Source of the DNA: Pseudomonas eucalypticola
GTDB taxonomy: Bacteria; Pseudomonadota; Gammaproteobacteria; Pseudomonadales; Pseudomonadaceae
Assembly (NCBI RefSeq): GCF_013374995.1
Contig: NZ_CP056030.1
Location: forward strand, 2,264,501 to 2,328,500
DNA: 64,000 bases
Direction of reading: 5' to 3'
Made by a program: the position numbers and the translations under genes. The notes under the pieces were generated by a model. The model saw only the letters and a list, made by a program, of their open reading frames with translations, did not search any database and had not been told where the DNA came from. Below are positions 33,745-42,815 of the stretch, piece after piece (within the stretch, counting starts at the first letter, position 1; each line of letters begins with the position of its first letter).

Positions 33745-35010
33745 TTATGCTTGCCGGGCGGTGCCACCGGTGACGAGCGAGGATCGCTGAGGCGGAACAT
33801 GAAGGTCTTCGCCAATGCCTCCCTTGCGACCCAGTTCCAGAGCCTTAGGAACCGCAAGCCAGTACGCGAGCGCCATGCCAATCAACCCACCGCTGAGCTT
33901 CCCAATGACCAATGGCAGGATGATATTGGGCTGGAAGTTAGCGGAAAAGGCCATGTGATCACCGAAGGTAAATGCTGCGCATACAGAGAAAGCAATCACA
34001 AGCACCTTATCCTTGGGGGGCATGTCTTCAACCAGGCGAAACATGGCTAGGATATTGCAGGATGCCGCTAGTATTCCCGCCGCTCCAACTGGTGAGAGTC
34101 CAAGGCGAGATGCCGCTGCCTCAATCGGCCTCGACAGAAAACGCTTAATCAGATGGACCATCGGGAACGCCCCACACAGCATGATACCAATGTACCCTGC
34201 GATCTCTAAAGCGTGGAACTGCCCTTGGCCGTCAGCGATGAGAGGAGCAAACCCCCACGTTCCGAAAATCGTGCTGAAAAACTGAGTAAAATATTCGACT
34301 ATGGAAGCCACCAAAATCAGAGTCAGAGACGCATAAAGTAGTTTTCCAGTTATCAGGAAAAGTTTGACCATTATGTTTGTGAAGAGGCGCAGTGCACACG
34401 CTAGACCAATACAAAAAATGAAAAGTGGTAGTAGGTTTCTAACTATAATGGCGAAAGTAAAATGTAAGGCTTGTGTTGAGGCGCCGGTCGTAGCGACGTC
34501 CGGGCGAACGCTGATACCTAGGGCCTCTGTCATCAATGCTATTATCATGATGCTGACTGGGATGGTGAGCAGTCCAGCCATGATGCCCAACGCCATGTAT
34601 TTGTGGTCAGCCTTGCGGAGCATTGCTAGGCCTACAGGGATAATAAAAATCACCGCGGCACCAGACTGGAATCCGGTAAAAAGCCCTAATATCCAAGTTT
34701 CTGGGCTCTGAGCTAGAGAGTGGGCCAGCTGATAGCCGCCCATGTCAGAAGCAATCAAAATAGGGGCTGCAATCCCTGGGTCCGCACCTAGATGTTGGAA
34801 GAAAGGCCCGATGAGTTTATTGGTGAATTGCGATATATAAGGGATGGATGCCATGATCCCTGCGACAGGGATAAATATCGGTCCAATACTGTGAATTCCA
34901 GCGGTGAATTCTTTGCCTAGCTCTGAATTCGAGCTGCACACTGAAGCAATGGCGCCAAGCACGGCACAGACCATAATTGCGTAAATTATGTAGGTTCCAA
35001 TATTTTCCAC
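33745..35010 (-). CDS. eutH: EutH-family ethanolamine permease
   Basis: 421 residues from a GTG after GAGAGG; the frame is open another 50 codons upstream but that part is not membrane-like. About 11 membrane helices. EutH signatures: GPFFQHLGADPGIAAPILIASDMGGYQLA near 68-96, FTGFQSGAAVIFIIPVGLAMLRKADHKYMALGIMAGLLTIPVS near 110-152 and FSVCAAFTFGDHMAFSANFQP near 350. Length fits EutH (about 400). Takes up ethanolamine, usually within an eut operon; no other eut gene is present here. A hairpin (CCAGCCTC-ATGG-GAGGCTGG, 33701-33720) follows the stop. Confidence 0.88.
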   Translation of the reverse strand: MENIGTYIIYAIMVCAVLGAIASVCSSNSELGKEFTAGIHSIGPIFIPVAGIMASIPYISQFTNKLIGPFFQHLGADPGIAAPILIASDMGGYQLAHSLAQSPETWILGLFTGFQSGAAVIFIIPVGLAMLRKADHKYMALGIMAGLLTIPVSIMIIALMTEALGISVRPDVATTGASTQALHFTFAIIVRNLLPLFIFCIGLACALRLFTNIMVKLFLITGKLLYASLTLILVASIVEYFTQFFSTIFGTWGFAPLIADGQGQFHALEIAGYIGIMLCGAFPMVHLIKRFLSRPIEAAASRLGLSPVGAAGILAASCNILAMFRLVEDMPPKDKVLVIAFSVCAAFTFGDHMAFSANFQPNIILPLVIGKLSGGLIGMALAYWLAVPKALELGRKGGIGEDLHVPPQRSSLVTGGTARQA

Positions 35011-36000
35011 TGCAGCTGCCTCTCTTTTGTAAGTTTGTTTTTGGCAGGTTAAGTTTATTGTGTTGTGGTTATTGTTTGTGTGCGGCCGCTTACTTTTTTG
35101 GTCGGCGATAATGCCCGAGCGCAATGCCCTCCAGTATTCGTCACCCACATGGATGATCATCTCGATAAAGCATGGAGAAGGTAGACTCTACTCTATTCTC
35201 ATGTCCATATGCCGATCGGTATAGATCCGCCCCCTATATCAGGGTTTCACTGGCAGCTCCACTGTGTTGCGGACGTCCGAGTCCCCCCGTTTTAGAGCGC
35301 CTGGAAGCTGTTCGATAGCTAACGATACATCGATATTTTCGAAGATGAAATCTTGTCTTGTGGGCGTCGTAGAAGCTTTGAGGCTTCGATATATCTCCGA
35401 GCCCATTGAGCTTTTTTGTGTGGGAAAGGCTCTCGGTAAGGGGCAGATCGAAATCACAGTGTCTTGAGAATGGCCGCCATCTGGACAAAATGATGTGGTG
35501 TCTACAGAGGAATGCAATTTTCTGTCGCGTTTAATCGACCCTCCTGGGCTCCGTTGAAGAACAACGGCTACCATGTTTTGTCGCTAAATAACTATGCATT
35601 TTTTACTTTATTAGCGTGGCCGCTCAAGGGCTTAGGATGCATCGTTCATCGGTCTGGTTTGTATACTTTTTCAAAGTGATCGGCAGGCTCGATTGGAAAG
35701 ATTTTTCCAGAGCTTATGAAGTGTTACTTAAGTAACTCCGCTGGCTCGGAAGTTTGGTGTAGGGTTAGGGGGTGACCAGTATTGCGGGTCGGAAATTGAG
35801 GCTTGGAAGGTTTGTGTATTTGGTCATTTGGATAGTGTGTTGCGAAGCTGAGTGTTTGGTTGCGTTAATTGATTGCGAGTCTTTTGTTATAGGCTGGATG
35901 TGATAAAAATTCGGAACTATTTTGAATAAGGTTCATCAGGGGGGCTAAGGCATATTGGTTTTTAGGATGGTAGGAAGTTTTAGTGCGCCTTGACGACGAT
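35011..36000. other. Gene-poor interval between eutH and the dehydrogenase operon
   Basis: No convincing gene. It includes the eutH leader, a 110-codon minus-strand frame at 35239-35574 that lacks a recognisable fold or ribosome site, and AT-rich DNA to about 35.95 kb. The 5' remains of an aldehyde dehydrogenase begin immediately after it. Confidence 0.45.
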
Positions 36001-36240
36001 GGGAGGGCGCTGCGAGGGTGACACCCGTCTGTAGTTGATCGGCGAAGCCGCGCAATTGAAAAGCCGTACGGGTTATTTCGCCGGCCAGGCGCGGGGCGCC
36101 CAGGTGGGTTTCCTCGTCGGCCAGGGGCACCAGAGTCTGCTGATGGGTTTCCAGTGCATCGGCCAGCGCCTGCAGCAAGCCAGCGCGCACTTGCGCCGAA
36201 GTGCTGCGCCTTGGCCAAACGCCGTCAAGCGCCTGTCCCG
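36000..36240 (-). pseudogene. Aldehyde dehydrogenase fragment (ketoglutarate-semialdehyde DH-like)
   Basis: One minus-strand frame reads RSTSAQVRAGLLQALADALETH, then LVPLADEETHLGAPRLAGEITRTAFQLRGFADQL: the N-terminal helices of NADP-dependent alpha-ketoglutarate-semialdehyde dehydrogenases. Homology fades after LRGFADQLQTG, well before the NAD-binding and catalytic Cys regions, and no start codon region is left. About 70 of some 520 residues remain. It is a decayed relic just downstream of the cytochrome gene. Confidence 0.75.
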
Positions 36241-36279
36241 CGCAGGTCCCAGCGGGTGGGACTGCGCAGCAGGTGACGC

Positions 36280-37584
36280 CTACGGTTTCTGGCTCAGCAG
36301 GGGCTGTGCGCCGATCGCCGACCTTGCCCGTGCCACATCCTGGGTAGCAATGGCAGGCGCCGCATTGCCCCAGCTATTGCGGACGTACGTCAGCACCGCA
36401 GCGATGTCGCTGTCCCCAAGCTTCCAGTCAAACGATGGCATGCTCGCGCCTGTGGGGTTACCCACGGTCTCCACGGCCCGGCCTCCCTTGAGCACCGCGC
36501 TGATCAGGTTCGATCCCGTGGGCGTGCGGATCTGCGGATTGTCGGCGAAGGCGGTGACCATACCGGCGATGCCTTCGCCCTGGACCCCGTGGCACGCCAT
36601 GCAGTTGGCTTCGTACACCTGTGCGCCACGGCCCATGGGCGCAACGCCGGCCTGCAACGCTGCTGGCGCCACCGCGCCGGATCCGGGCAGGGACTTGAGG
36701 TAGAGGGCGATGGCGTCCAGGTCCTCGCCGCGCAAGTACTGGGTAGAGTGTTCTACCACCTCGCCCATGGCGCCCGAAGCTACAGCCTGGTGGTTGCTGC
36801 CCAGCTTCAAATAGTCACGCACCTGTTCCTGGCTCCAGCTGCCCAGGCCCAGGTAGGCGTTGTTGGTGATCTCCGGCGCGTGCCCGCCCAACAGTTCTGC
36901 ACCTTGCAGGTAGGCGCCGGTATCGCCGCCCAGCCCATTCTTGGGGGTGTGGCAGGCGGCGCAGTGCCCAGCGCCGTCCACCAGGTAGCGGCCGCGGTTC
37001 CAGGCCGCTGGCTGGTTGGGGGCGGGCAGATAAGGGCGGTTATCGAAGAACAGCAGGTTCCAGCCCACCATGGCCAGGCGGATGTTGTACGGAAAACCCA
37101 GGGTGTTAGCCGGTGCGGTCTGCTGCACCGGGGCAAGGGAGCGAACGTAGGCCCAAAGATCATACAGGTCGGCGTCGTTCATTTTCACGTAGGCGTTGTA
37201 GGGCATGGCCGGGTAAAGCTGTTGTCCGTCCGGGCGCTTGCCGTGACGCACGGCGCGGAAGAAGTCGCGTTCGGTCCAGTTGCCGATGCCGCTGGCGCGG
37301 TCGGGGGTGATGTTGGTGGAGTGGATCACGCCGAAAGGTGTCTGCAGGCCATAGCCACCGGCATAGGCGCGGCCGCCCGGTGCGGTGTGGCAGGCAGCGC
37401 AGTCCCCCTGGATGGCCACGTAGGCGCCACGCTGGATCGCCTGGGCGTCGGCCGCCGGGGCACTGGCTGCCTGCACGCTATCATCGGCCACGTCATCGGC
37501 GTGGGTGCTTCCGTTGAGGTACAACGCACCGCCCAAGGCCGCCAGCAAGGCCACTGCCAGGCCACTCAAAAGCTGTTTTTTCAT
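36280..37584 (-). CDS. Triheme cytochrome c subunit of membrane sugar dehydrogenase (copy 1)
   Basis: 434 residues. Signal peptide or N-terminal anchor (LLSGLAVALLAALGGALYL), then three class-I cytochrome c domains with heme sites CAACH near 62, CAACH near 208 and CMACH near 331 and matching Met ligands (YPAMPY, MPSF). This is the electron-transfer subunit of the gluconate/sorbitol/FAD-glucose dehydrogenase type, passing electrons from the flavoprotein to ubiquinone. Encoded 12 bp after the GMC subunit; good AAGGAG site. Confidence 0.93.
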   Translation of the reverse strand: MKKQLLSGLAVALLAALGGALYLNGSTHADDVADDSVQAASAPAADAQAIQRGAYVAIQGDCAACHTAPGGRAYAGGYGLQTPFGVIHSTNITPDRASGIGNWTERDFFRAVRHGKRPDGQQLYPAMPYNAYVKMNDADLYDLWAYVRSLAPVQQTAPANTLGFPYNIRLAMVGWNLLFFDNRPYLPAPNQPAAWNRGRYLVDGAGHCAACHTPKNGLGGDTGAYLQGAELLGGHAPEITNNAYLGLGSWSQEQVRDYLKLGSNHQAVASGAMGEVVEHSTQYLRGEDLDAIALYLKSLPGSGAVAPAALQAGVAPMGRGAQVYEANCMACHGVQGEGIAGMVTAFADNPQIRTPTGSNLISAVLKGGRAVETVGNPTGASMPSFDWKLGDSDIAAVLTYVRNSWGNAAPAIATQDVARARSAIGAQPLLSQKP

Positions 37585-37596
37585 GCTCCGTGCTCC

Positions 37597-39372
37597 TTAT
37601 GCCTGCACCAGTGGGCGGGGGTTGGCCAGGTACTGTTCCTTGATGGCCTTGGCGGTCCATAGGGCCAGGGCGCCGATGGTGACCGTGGGGTTGAAGCCAC
37701 CATTGTTGGGGAACGAAGAGGCGCCCAGCACGAACACGTTGTGCACGTCCCAGCTCTGCTGGTAGCGGTTCAGCGCGCTTGTTTTCGGGTCGGTACCCAT
37801 GACCACGCCGCCGATGGTGTGGGACGAGTCGTTGGCGCGGAACGGCGTGTAAGGGTCGGCGGCAAAGTTGTAGGACTCGATGCGCGTGCCGCCCACTTCC
37901 TTGGCGATGGCTTCGCACTTCTGGCGCACGAACTCGCCCGAGCGTTTGTCGTTGAGGTTGTAGTCGTAGGTCATGCGCAGCAGCGGGCGCCCGTAGTTGT
38001 CCTTGTACACCGGGTCCAGGTCGAACCAGGCGTCCTCATGGGCGTAGCTGGTGCCCTGGCCCTGGATCATGGCCCAGTTCTGGTAGCTGTGCCGGAAGGC
38101 CTTTTTCCAGCCTTTGCCCCAGGCAGGCGCGCCCTTGGGCAGCACGCCGGCCATGCCGATGGGCAGGCCGCTGTTGGACAGCGACTGGATGCCCGCACCG
38201 CCGATGAAACCCAGGCCGGTGTGGTCGAAGTTGTCGGCGTTGAAGTCATCGATCTGGATGGCCAGGCAGCCGGTGTTGATGAACGGGTTGAGGTGCTCGT
38301 TCTCGAACCACAGGTAGGCATACGAAAGTGTCTGGAAACTGTAGTTGCGGCCGATCACGCCTTGCCTGGTGCGTGGGTCGTAGGGTTGGCCGATCCCGGA
38401 CAGCAGCATCAGGCGCACGTTGTCCAATTGGTACGCGGCGACGATGACGATGTCGGCCGGCTGCTCGCCCGCCACGCCATCTTTGCCGATGAAGCTCACG
38501 CCCGTGGCCGTCTTGCCGTCGGCGGCCTTGTTGATGTGCAGCACTTCGGTATCGGTCAGCACTTCGAAGGTGGGCTGGCGCATCAGCGCGGGCACCACGC
38601 AGGCGTTGGGGCTGCTCTTGGACCAGTTGCCGCAGCCGAACAGCTGGCAGTAGCCGCAGTAGGTGCAGGGGCCCATGCGCACGCCCAGGGCATTGACGTA
38701 GGCGCGCGAAATGGTGCCCGCCGGGACCGGGAAGGGGTGGTAACCCATCTCGGTGGTTTTACGGGTAAAGATGTCGTTCCAGTGGCTGGGTACCAGGGGC
38801 GGGGTGGGGAAGTCGCGGCTGCGCGAGCCTTCGAAGGGGTTGCCACCGGGGATGACCGTGCCGTTGATCACGCCGGCCTGGCCGCTGGTGCCGGCAATGC
38901 GCTCGAAGCGATCGTAGAAGGGTTCCAGCTCATCGTAGGTGATGCCCCAGTCCTGCACTTGCAGGCCGGGCACCAGCTGCTGCTTGCCGTAGCGCTCCAC
39001 GGTCTTGCTGTAGGGCTGGAAGTCGAACGGGTTGAAGCGCCAGGACGCCGCCGCCCAGTGAGTGCCGGCGCCGCCGACGTTGTAGCCCAGGGTCAGGTTG
39101 CTCCACTCGCGTACCGGCAGTGCCTGTTGGTTGGCGTTGTTGCGCACGGTGTAGGTTTCCAGCCTGGGCGGCTGCAGGATTTCCTTGCGCGTGGCCCAGC
39201 GCAGTTCATCGGTGTCCACCGAAGGCGGGAAGTCGGTGGCGGTGTCGCGCCAGACGCCGCGCTCGATGGCTACCACCTTGAGGCCCGCCCGGGCCAGTTC
39301 TTCGGCAATCACGGAACCGGACCAGCCCAGGCCGATCACTACCACGTCCGCTTTGGGTCTTGCGTTTGCCAT
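37597..39372 (-). CDS. GMC-family flavoprotein subunit of membrane sugar dehydrogenase (copy 1)
   Basis: 591 residues. FAD-binding VIGLGWSGSVIAEELARAG near 12-30, AGTHWAAASWRF near 100, and the C-terminal GMC domain with DSSHTIGGVVMGTDP (catalytic His) near 510 and an ASSFPNNGGFNPTVTIGALAL end. A Cys cluster GPCTYCGYCQLFGCG near 230 matches the iron-sulfur-type Cys set of FAD-glucose dehydrogenase alpha subunits. No signal peptide: it is exported with the Tat-bearing small subunit. Family substrates include gluconate, 2-ketogluconate, sorbitol, glucose and fructose; which one applies cannot be told. Confidence 0.92.
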   Translation of the reverse strand: MANARPKADVVVIGLGWSGSVIAEELARAGLKVVAIERGVWRDTATDFPPSVDTDELRWATRKEILQPPRLETYTVRNNANQQALPVREWSNLTLGYNVGGAGTHWAAASWRFNPFDFQPYSKTVERYGKQQLVPGLQVQDWGITYDELEPFYDRFERIAGTSGQAGVINGTVIPGGNPFEGSRSRDFPTPPLVPSHWNDIFTRKTTEMGYHPFPVPAGTISRAYVNALGVRMGPCTYCGYCQLFGCGNWSKSSPNACVVPALMRQPTFEVLTDTEVLHINKAADGKTATGVSFIGKDGVAGEQPADIVIVAAYQLDNVRLMLLSGIGQPYDPRTRQGVIGRNYSFQTLSYAYLWFENEHLNPFINTGCLAIQIDDFNADNFDHTGLGFIGGAGIQSLSNSGLPIGMAGVLPKGAPAWGKGWKKAFRHSYQNWAMIQGQGTSYAHEDAWFDLDPVYKDNYGRPLLRMTYDYNLNDKRSGEFVRQKCEAIAKEVGGTRIESYNFAADPYTPFRANDSSHTIGGVVMGTDPKTSALNRYQQSWDVHNVFVLGASSFPNNGGFNPTVTIGALALWTAKAIKEQYLANPRPLVQA

Positions 39373-39454
39373 CGGTCAATCCTTTGTGCGCGCAGCCGGG
39401 CGCCGTGCCGGGCTGACAAAAAGAGGGGGGTATCAAGAGCAGGGTTGACCTGTA

Positions 39455-40168
39455 TCAGGCGCGGTCGAGCAGGCTCACCGGCTCCAGGTTCAAGGCCATG
39501 CCTTTCTTCTGCAGGTAGGGGCGGTAGTCATAGCGGGCGCCGGGGAAGCCGATCAGCTTCCAGCCCACCATGCCACGGTTGCCGCCGTACAGCGGGTCGG
39601 CCAGATAGCCCTCGCGCACGTTCTGCAGCAACAGGGCGAAGAAGTCGGCGGGTGCGGTGTTGGCCAGGGCCAAGGCGCCGCTTTCCATGGCGTGCAGCAG
39701 TTCGTCCTGGGTGTCGCCGTCCAGGGCGCTGAAGGGTTTGCCGTAGCGTGCCTGGGTGTAGCTGCCCAGGTCCTTCAGCCCGCTGCGGTAGCGTTGCGCG
39801 GGTGTTTGTGCAAACTGCGGGCCTTGCTCGGGCGTGCCCGCCACCACGGGGCCCAGGCGGTAGACGCTGGCCGCCTGGCCGAAGTCGCCGGCCAGTTCGC
39901 GGTCGATGAACTCGACACAGCCGGCCTGGCTGGCGCCCATGCCCAGTTCATCCTCGGGAATCAGACGGTCGAAAACAGCGGCGACCTCACGGGCCTCTTC
40001 TGTCGTCAGATACAGCAGCCCGCCGCTGCGTGGGGGCCGGGGCAGGGCGTCAGGGCGGGTGCCCACGGGCATCGGGGTGTGGGCGTTGATGACACTGGCC
40101 CCCGCAGTGCTGGCCACACCCAGTGCAGTCAATTGCACAATCGAGATCAAGGCATCTCGTCGATTCAT
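39455..40168 (-). CDS. Small Tat subunit of membrane sugar dehydrogenase (copy 1)
   Basis: 237 residues, gluconate-2-dehydrogenase subunit 3 family. RR signal (MNRRDALISIVQLTALGVASTAGA) for Tat export, followed by YLTTEEAREVAAVFDRLIPED, GCVEFIDRELAG and GNRGMVGWKLIGFPGARYDYRPY motifs. It carries the folded flavoprotein across the membrane as a hitch-hiker. First gene of the operon; GAGGAG ribosome site. An 18-bp element at 40288 lies 120 bases upstream. Confidence 0.92.
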   Translation of the reverse strand: MNRRDALISIVQLTALGVASTAGASVINAHTPMPVGTRPDALPRPPRSGGLLYLTTEEAREVAAVFDRLIPEDELGMGASQAGCVEFIDRELAGDFGQAASVYRLGPVVAGTPEQGPQFAQTPAQRYRSGLKDLGSYTQARYGKPFSALDGDTQDELLHAMESGALALANTAPADFFALLLQNVREGYLADPLYGGNRGMVGWKLIGFPGARYDYRPYLQKKGMALNLEPVSLLDRA

Positions 40169-40287
40169 GGTGTTGCTCCTCAGGTATCACGAAAGGCAGT
40201 ACGCTGCTGCCTGACCGTCCGCAAGGCTCTGGGACAGGCACGGTGGGCGAGTCTAGGGGTGCGGCATATCACCGCGCTACTCACTCT

Positions 40288-40305
40288 TTGACGTGTTTCC
40301 TTCAA
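40288..40305. promoter_or_regulatory. Shared 18-bp operator-like element, site 1
   Basis: TTGACGTGTTTCCTTCAA lies between the divergent small-subunit operon (start 40168) and the LacI gene (start 40403). The same element recurs at 41466 and, as a perfect palindrome, at 55293. Confidence 0.7.
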
Positions 40306-40402
40306 GCCCGATTGAGGCGGGCGCTCGCCAGGAAGCAGCCATTGCCCTACAAATGATAGGATTCACGGCTTTCGCCTTTCCTGTTCCGGACACGTTCACG
40401 CC

Positions 40403-41452
40403 ATGGTCGACCTGCCTGCTGAAACCCCCGACTTGCGTCGCGCCACGGTCACGCTCAGTGATGTCGCGCGGCTGGCGGGCGTGGCGCCCATGACCGTGTC
40501 GCGCTACCTGAACCAGCCCGCCACCGTCAGCAGCGCTACCCGCCTCAAGGTGCAGCGCGCCATCGAACAGACCGGTTATGTGCACAACCGCCTGGCAGGG
40601 TCGCTGCGTTCCAACCGCACGCGGCTGGTGGCGGTGGTGCTGCCCATGGTCACCAACCCTCTGTTCTCCGACACCTTCCAGGCCATCAACGAACGCCTGG
40701 CGCAGGCCGGCTACCAGGTGCTGCTGGGCGTGTCGGGCTATGAGCGCGAGCAGGAGCAGGAGTTGCTGGAGGTCATTCTCAGCCGCCGGCCCGACGGCAT
40801 CATCCTCACCGGCACCCTGCACACCCCGGCCAGCCGCAACCGCCTGCGCGCCGCTGGCGTGCCTGTGGTGGAAACCTGGGACCTGAGCGCCGAGCCCATC
40901 GACATGCTGGTGGGCTTCTCCCACGAGCAGGCGGGGCGCGAGGTGGCGCGCCACCTGCTGGGCCTGGGCTATCGCCGGTTTGCGCTGCTGGGCGTGGACG
41001 ACCCCCGTGGCCAACGGCGGGCGGCCAGCTTTGTCCAGGCCTTGGCAGAGCAGGGGATCGACGCCGTCGCCCAGCGCGTCTTTGCCGGCGCACCGTCCCT
41101 GGCCCAGGGCCGCGAAGGATTGAGTGCATGGCTCACGCCAGCGCCGGGCCCCGGCGAACAGCCATTGATGGTGGTGTGCACCTCCGACACCATCGCCCAG
41201 GGCGTGCTGACCGAGGCCGCAGCGCGAGGTATTGCCGTGCCGGAGCAGGTGGCGGTGATGGGCTTTGGTGACATGGCGTTCGCAGCACACACCTTCCCGG
41301 CCCTGTCGACGGTGCGCATCGACGGCGCGCTGATGGGGCACACGGCGGCGCAGCGCTTGCTGGACCGGCTACAGGGGCTGCCCTGCGAGGCCGTGGTCGA
41401 GGACATTGGCTTCAGCCTGGTACAGCGGCAGAGCACGGCCACCCTTCGGTGA
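40403..41452 (+). CDS. LacI-family transcriptional regulator (GntR-like)
   Basis: 349 residues. N-terminal LacI HTH: VTLSDVARLAGVAPMTVSRYLNQPATVS near 17-44, then the hinge, and a periplasmic-binding-protein-like sensor (VAVVLPMVTNPLFSDTFQAINERLA, ILSRRPDGIILTG, VMGFGDMAFAAHTFPALSTVRIDG). Sequence most like GntR/IdnR-type gluconate repressors. No good ribosome site was seen before the ATG, so the start may be slightly off. It is divergent from dehydrogenase operon 1 and upstream of the MR/MLE operon; expected to be relieved by a sugar acid. Confidence 0.92.
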   Translation: MVDLPAETPDLRRATVTLSDVARLAGVAPMTVSRYLNQPATVSSATRLKVQRAIEQTGYVHNRLAGSLRSNRTRLVAVVLPMVTNPLFSDTFQAINERLAQAGYQVLLGVSGYEREQEQELLEVILSRRPDGIILTGTLHTPASRNRLRAAGVPVVETWDLSAEPIDMLVGFSHEQAGREVARHLLGLGYRRFALLGVDDPRGQRRAASFVQALAEQGIDAVAQRVFAGAPSLAQGREGLSAWLTPAPGPGEQPLMVVCTSDTIAQGVLTEAAARGIAVPEQVAVMGFGDMAFAAHTFPALSTVRIDGALMGHTAAQRLLDRLQGLPCEAVVEDIGFSLVQRQSTATLR

Positions 41453-41465
41453 TATCGCTATCATT

Positions 41466-41483
41466 TTGACGTGTTTCCCTCAA
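41466..41483. promoter_or_regulatory. Shared 18-bp operator-like element, site 2
   Basis: TTGACGTGTTTCCCTCAA, one base different from site 1, located 13 bases after the LacI stop and 102 bases before the MR/MLE start. Confidence 0.7.
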
Positions 41484-41538
41484 ATCTGCGTTTAGTGCTT
41501 GCCATGAAAACCGCCTGAGCCTACTTTTTTGCCCATGA

Positions 41539-41554
41539 ATGGTAACGATACCAT
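41539..41554. promoter_or_regulatory. LacI-type palindrome before the MR/MLE operon
   Basis: ATGGTA-ACGA-TACCAT, a perfect 6-4-6 palindrome 31 bases upstream of the MR/MLE start. It closely resembles the E. coli GntR operator (ATGTTAC-type arms), fitting the adjacent LacI regulator. Confidence 0.7.
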
Positions 41555-41585
41555 CGTGTGTTGAAGTCGCCTCAGGATAAAAACA

Positions 41586-42788
41586 ATGTCAACCATCACC
41601 TGTATTCGCACGCTGCGCCTGCCCCAACGCCCCAAGCTGATCTGGCTGGAAATCGAGACCGACGAGGGCCTTACCGGCCTGGGGGAAACCTTTCGCGGCG
41701 CCGCCACCGTGGAGGCGGCCATCCATGAGCTGATCGCCCCCGGACTGATCGGTCGGGACTCGCGCCAGATCGAAGCGATTTCGCTGGAACTCACCACCCC
41801 TTATGTCGGCTATCACAGCGCCAGCGCCGAGATTCGGGCCGCCAGTGCCGTGGACATCGCCCTGTGGGACCTCAAGGGCCAGCGCCACGGCATCCCGATC
41901 CACGAAGCACTGGGCGGCGCCTGTCGCGACCGTATCCGGGTCTACAACACCTGCGCCGGCTACGAATTCAACACCCAACAGGGCGCTCGCCGCGAGATCA
42001 CCGACGCGGACCGGGCCCAAGGCCCTTATGACGATCAACTGGCGTTCAGCCGCGACGCCGGCGCCCTGGCGATCAGCCTGGTGGAAGAGGGCTACACCGC
42101 GATGAAGATCTGGCCCTTCGATCAATTTGCCCGCCAGGCCGGCGCCAACAGCATCAGCCTGGCGGACGTGCGCAAGGGCTGCGAGGCGTTCCGCCAGATC
42201 CGCGAGGCGGTGGGTGATCGCATCGAGATCATGTGCGAGCTGCACAGCCTGTGGGACAGCGCGGCCGCCTTGCGCATCTGCCAGGCGCTGGAGGCGTTCG
42301 ACGTCTATTGGGTCGAAGACCCACTGTGCAAGATGGACGACGCCCAGGCCCTGGCCGACCTGCGCCGTCGAACGCGGGTGCCGATCTGCGCCAGCGAAAC
42401 CCTGGGCGGCAGCGTGGCCTACCGCGACCTGCTCAACGCGGGCAGCCTGGATTACCTGATGCTGGACCTGGTGTGGTGCGGCGGCTTCACCGAGGCGCGC
42501 AAGATCGCCGCCCTGGCCCAGGCCTACAACAAGCCGTTGGCACCCCACGATTGCACCGGGCCGGTGGCGCTGTATGCCGGTTTGCACCTGGCCCTGCATG
42601 CGCCCACGGCGGTGCTGCAGGAGGTGGTGCGGGCCTCGCTGTCGACTTGGTACGGCGAGTTGGTCACGCACCTGCCGCAGATCGTCGATGGCGTTGCCCT
42701 GGCGCCCACGCGGCCTGGCCTGGGCACGGCGCTGCGCCCTGAAACCCGGCGGCTTGCGGGGGCGATCATTCGTGAGACACGCAACTGA
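41586..42788 (+). CDS. MR/MLE enolase-superfamily sugar-acid dehydratase
   Basis: 400 residues. N-terminal capping domain then TIM barrel: Lys of TAMKIWPFD near 177, metal ligands Glu in MCELHS near 217, Glu in VEDPLCK near 242 and Glu in CASETLGG near 269; Asp in LMLDLVWCGG near 293 and His in APHDCTGP near 320 form the acid/base dyad. Full catalytic set, so active. Members with KIWPFD usually dehydrate sugar acids, but the substrate is not decided by sequence. Followed 27 bases later by an MFS gene. Confidence 0.88.
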   Translation: MSTITCIRTLRLPQRPKLIWLEIETDEGLTGLGETFRGAATVEAAIHELIAPGLIGRDSRQIEAISLELTTPYVGYHSASAEIRAASAVDIALWDLKGQRHGIPIHEALGGACRDRIRVYNTCAGYEFNTQQGARREITDADRAQGPYDDQLAFSRDAGALAISLVEEGYTAMKIWPFDQFARQAGANSISLADVRKGCEAFRQIREAVGDRIEIMCELHSLWDSAAALRICQALEAFDVYWVEDPLCKMDDAQALADLRRRTRVPICASETLGGSVAYRDLLNAGSLDYLMLDLVWCGGFTEARKIAALAQAYNKPLAPHDCTGPVALYAGLHLALHAPTAVLQEVVRASLSTWYGELVTHLPQIVDGVALAPTRPGLGTALRPETRRLAGAIIRETRN

Positions 42789-42815
42789 CGTCCACCTTCC
42801 GGGAACGAGAAGACA

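Noticed and set aside
37741..39732. 663-codon open frame on the plus strand
   Set aside because: It is antisense to the GMC flavoprotein and its translation is Val/Gly/Ala/His-rich without a family; an effect of high GC codon use.
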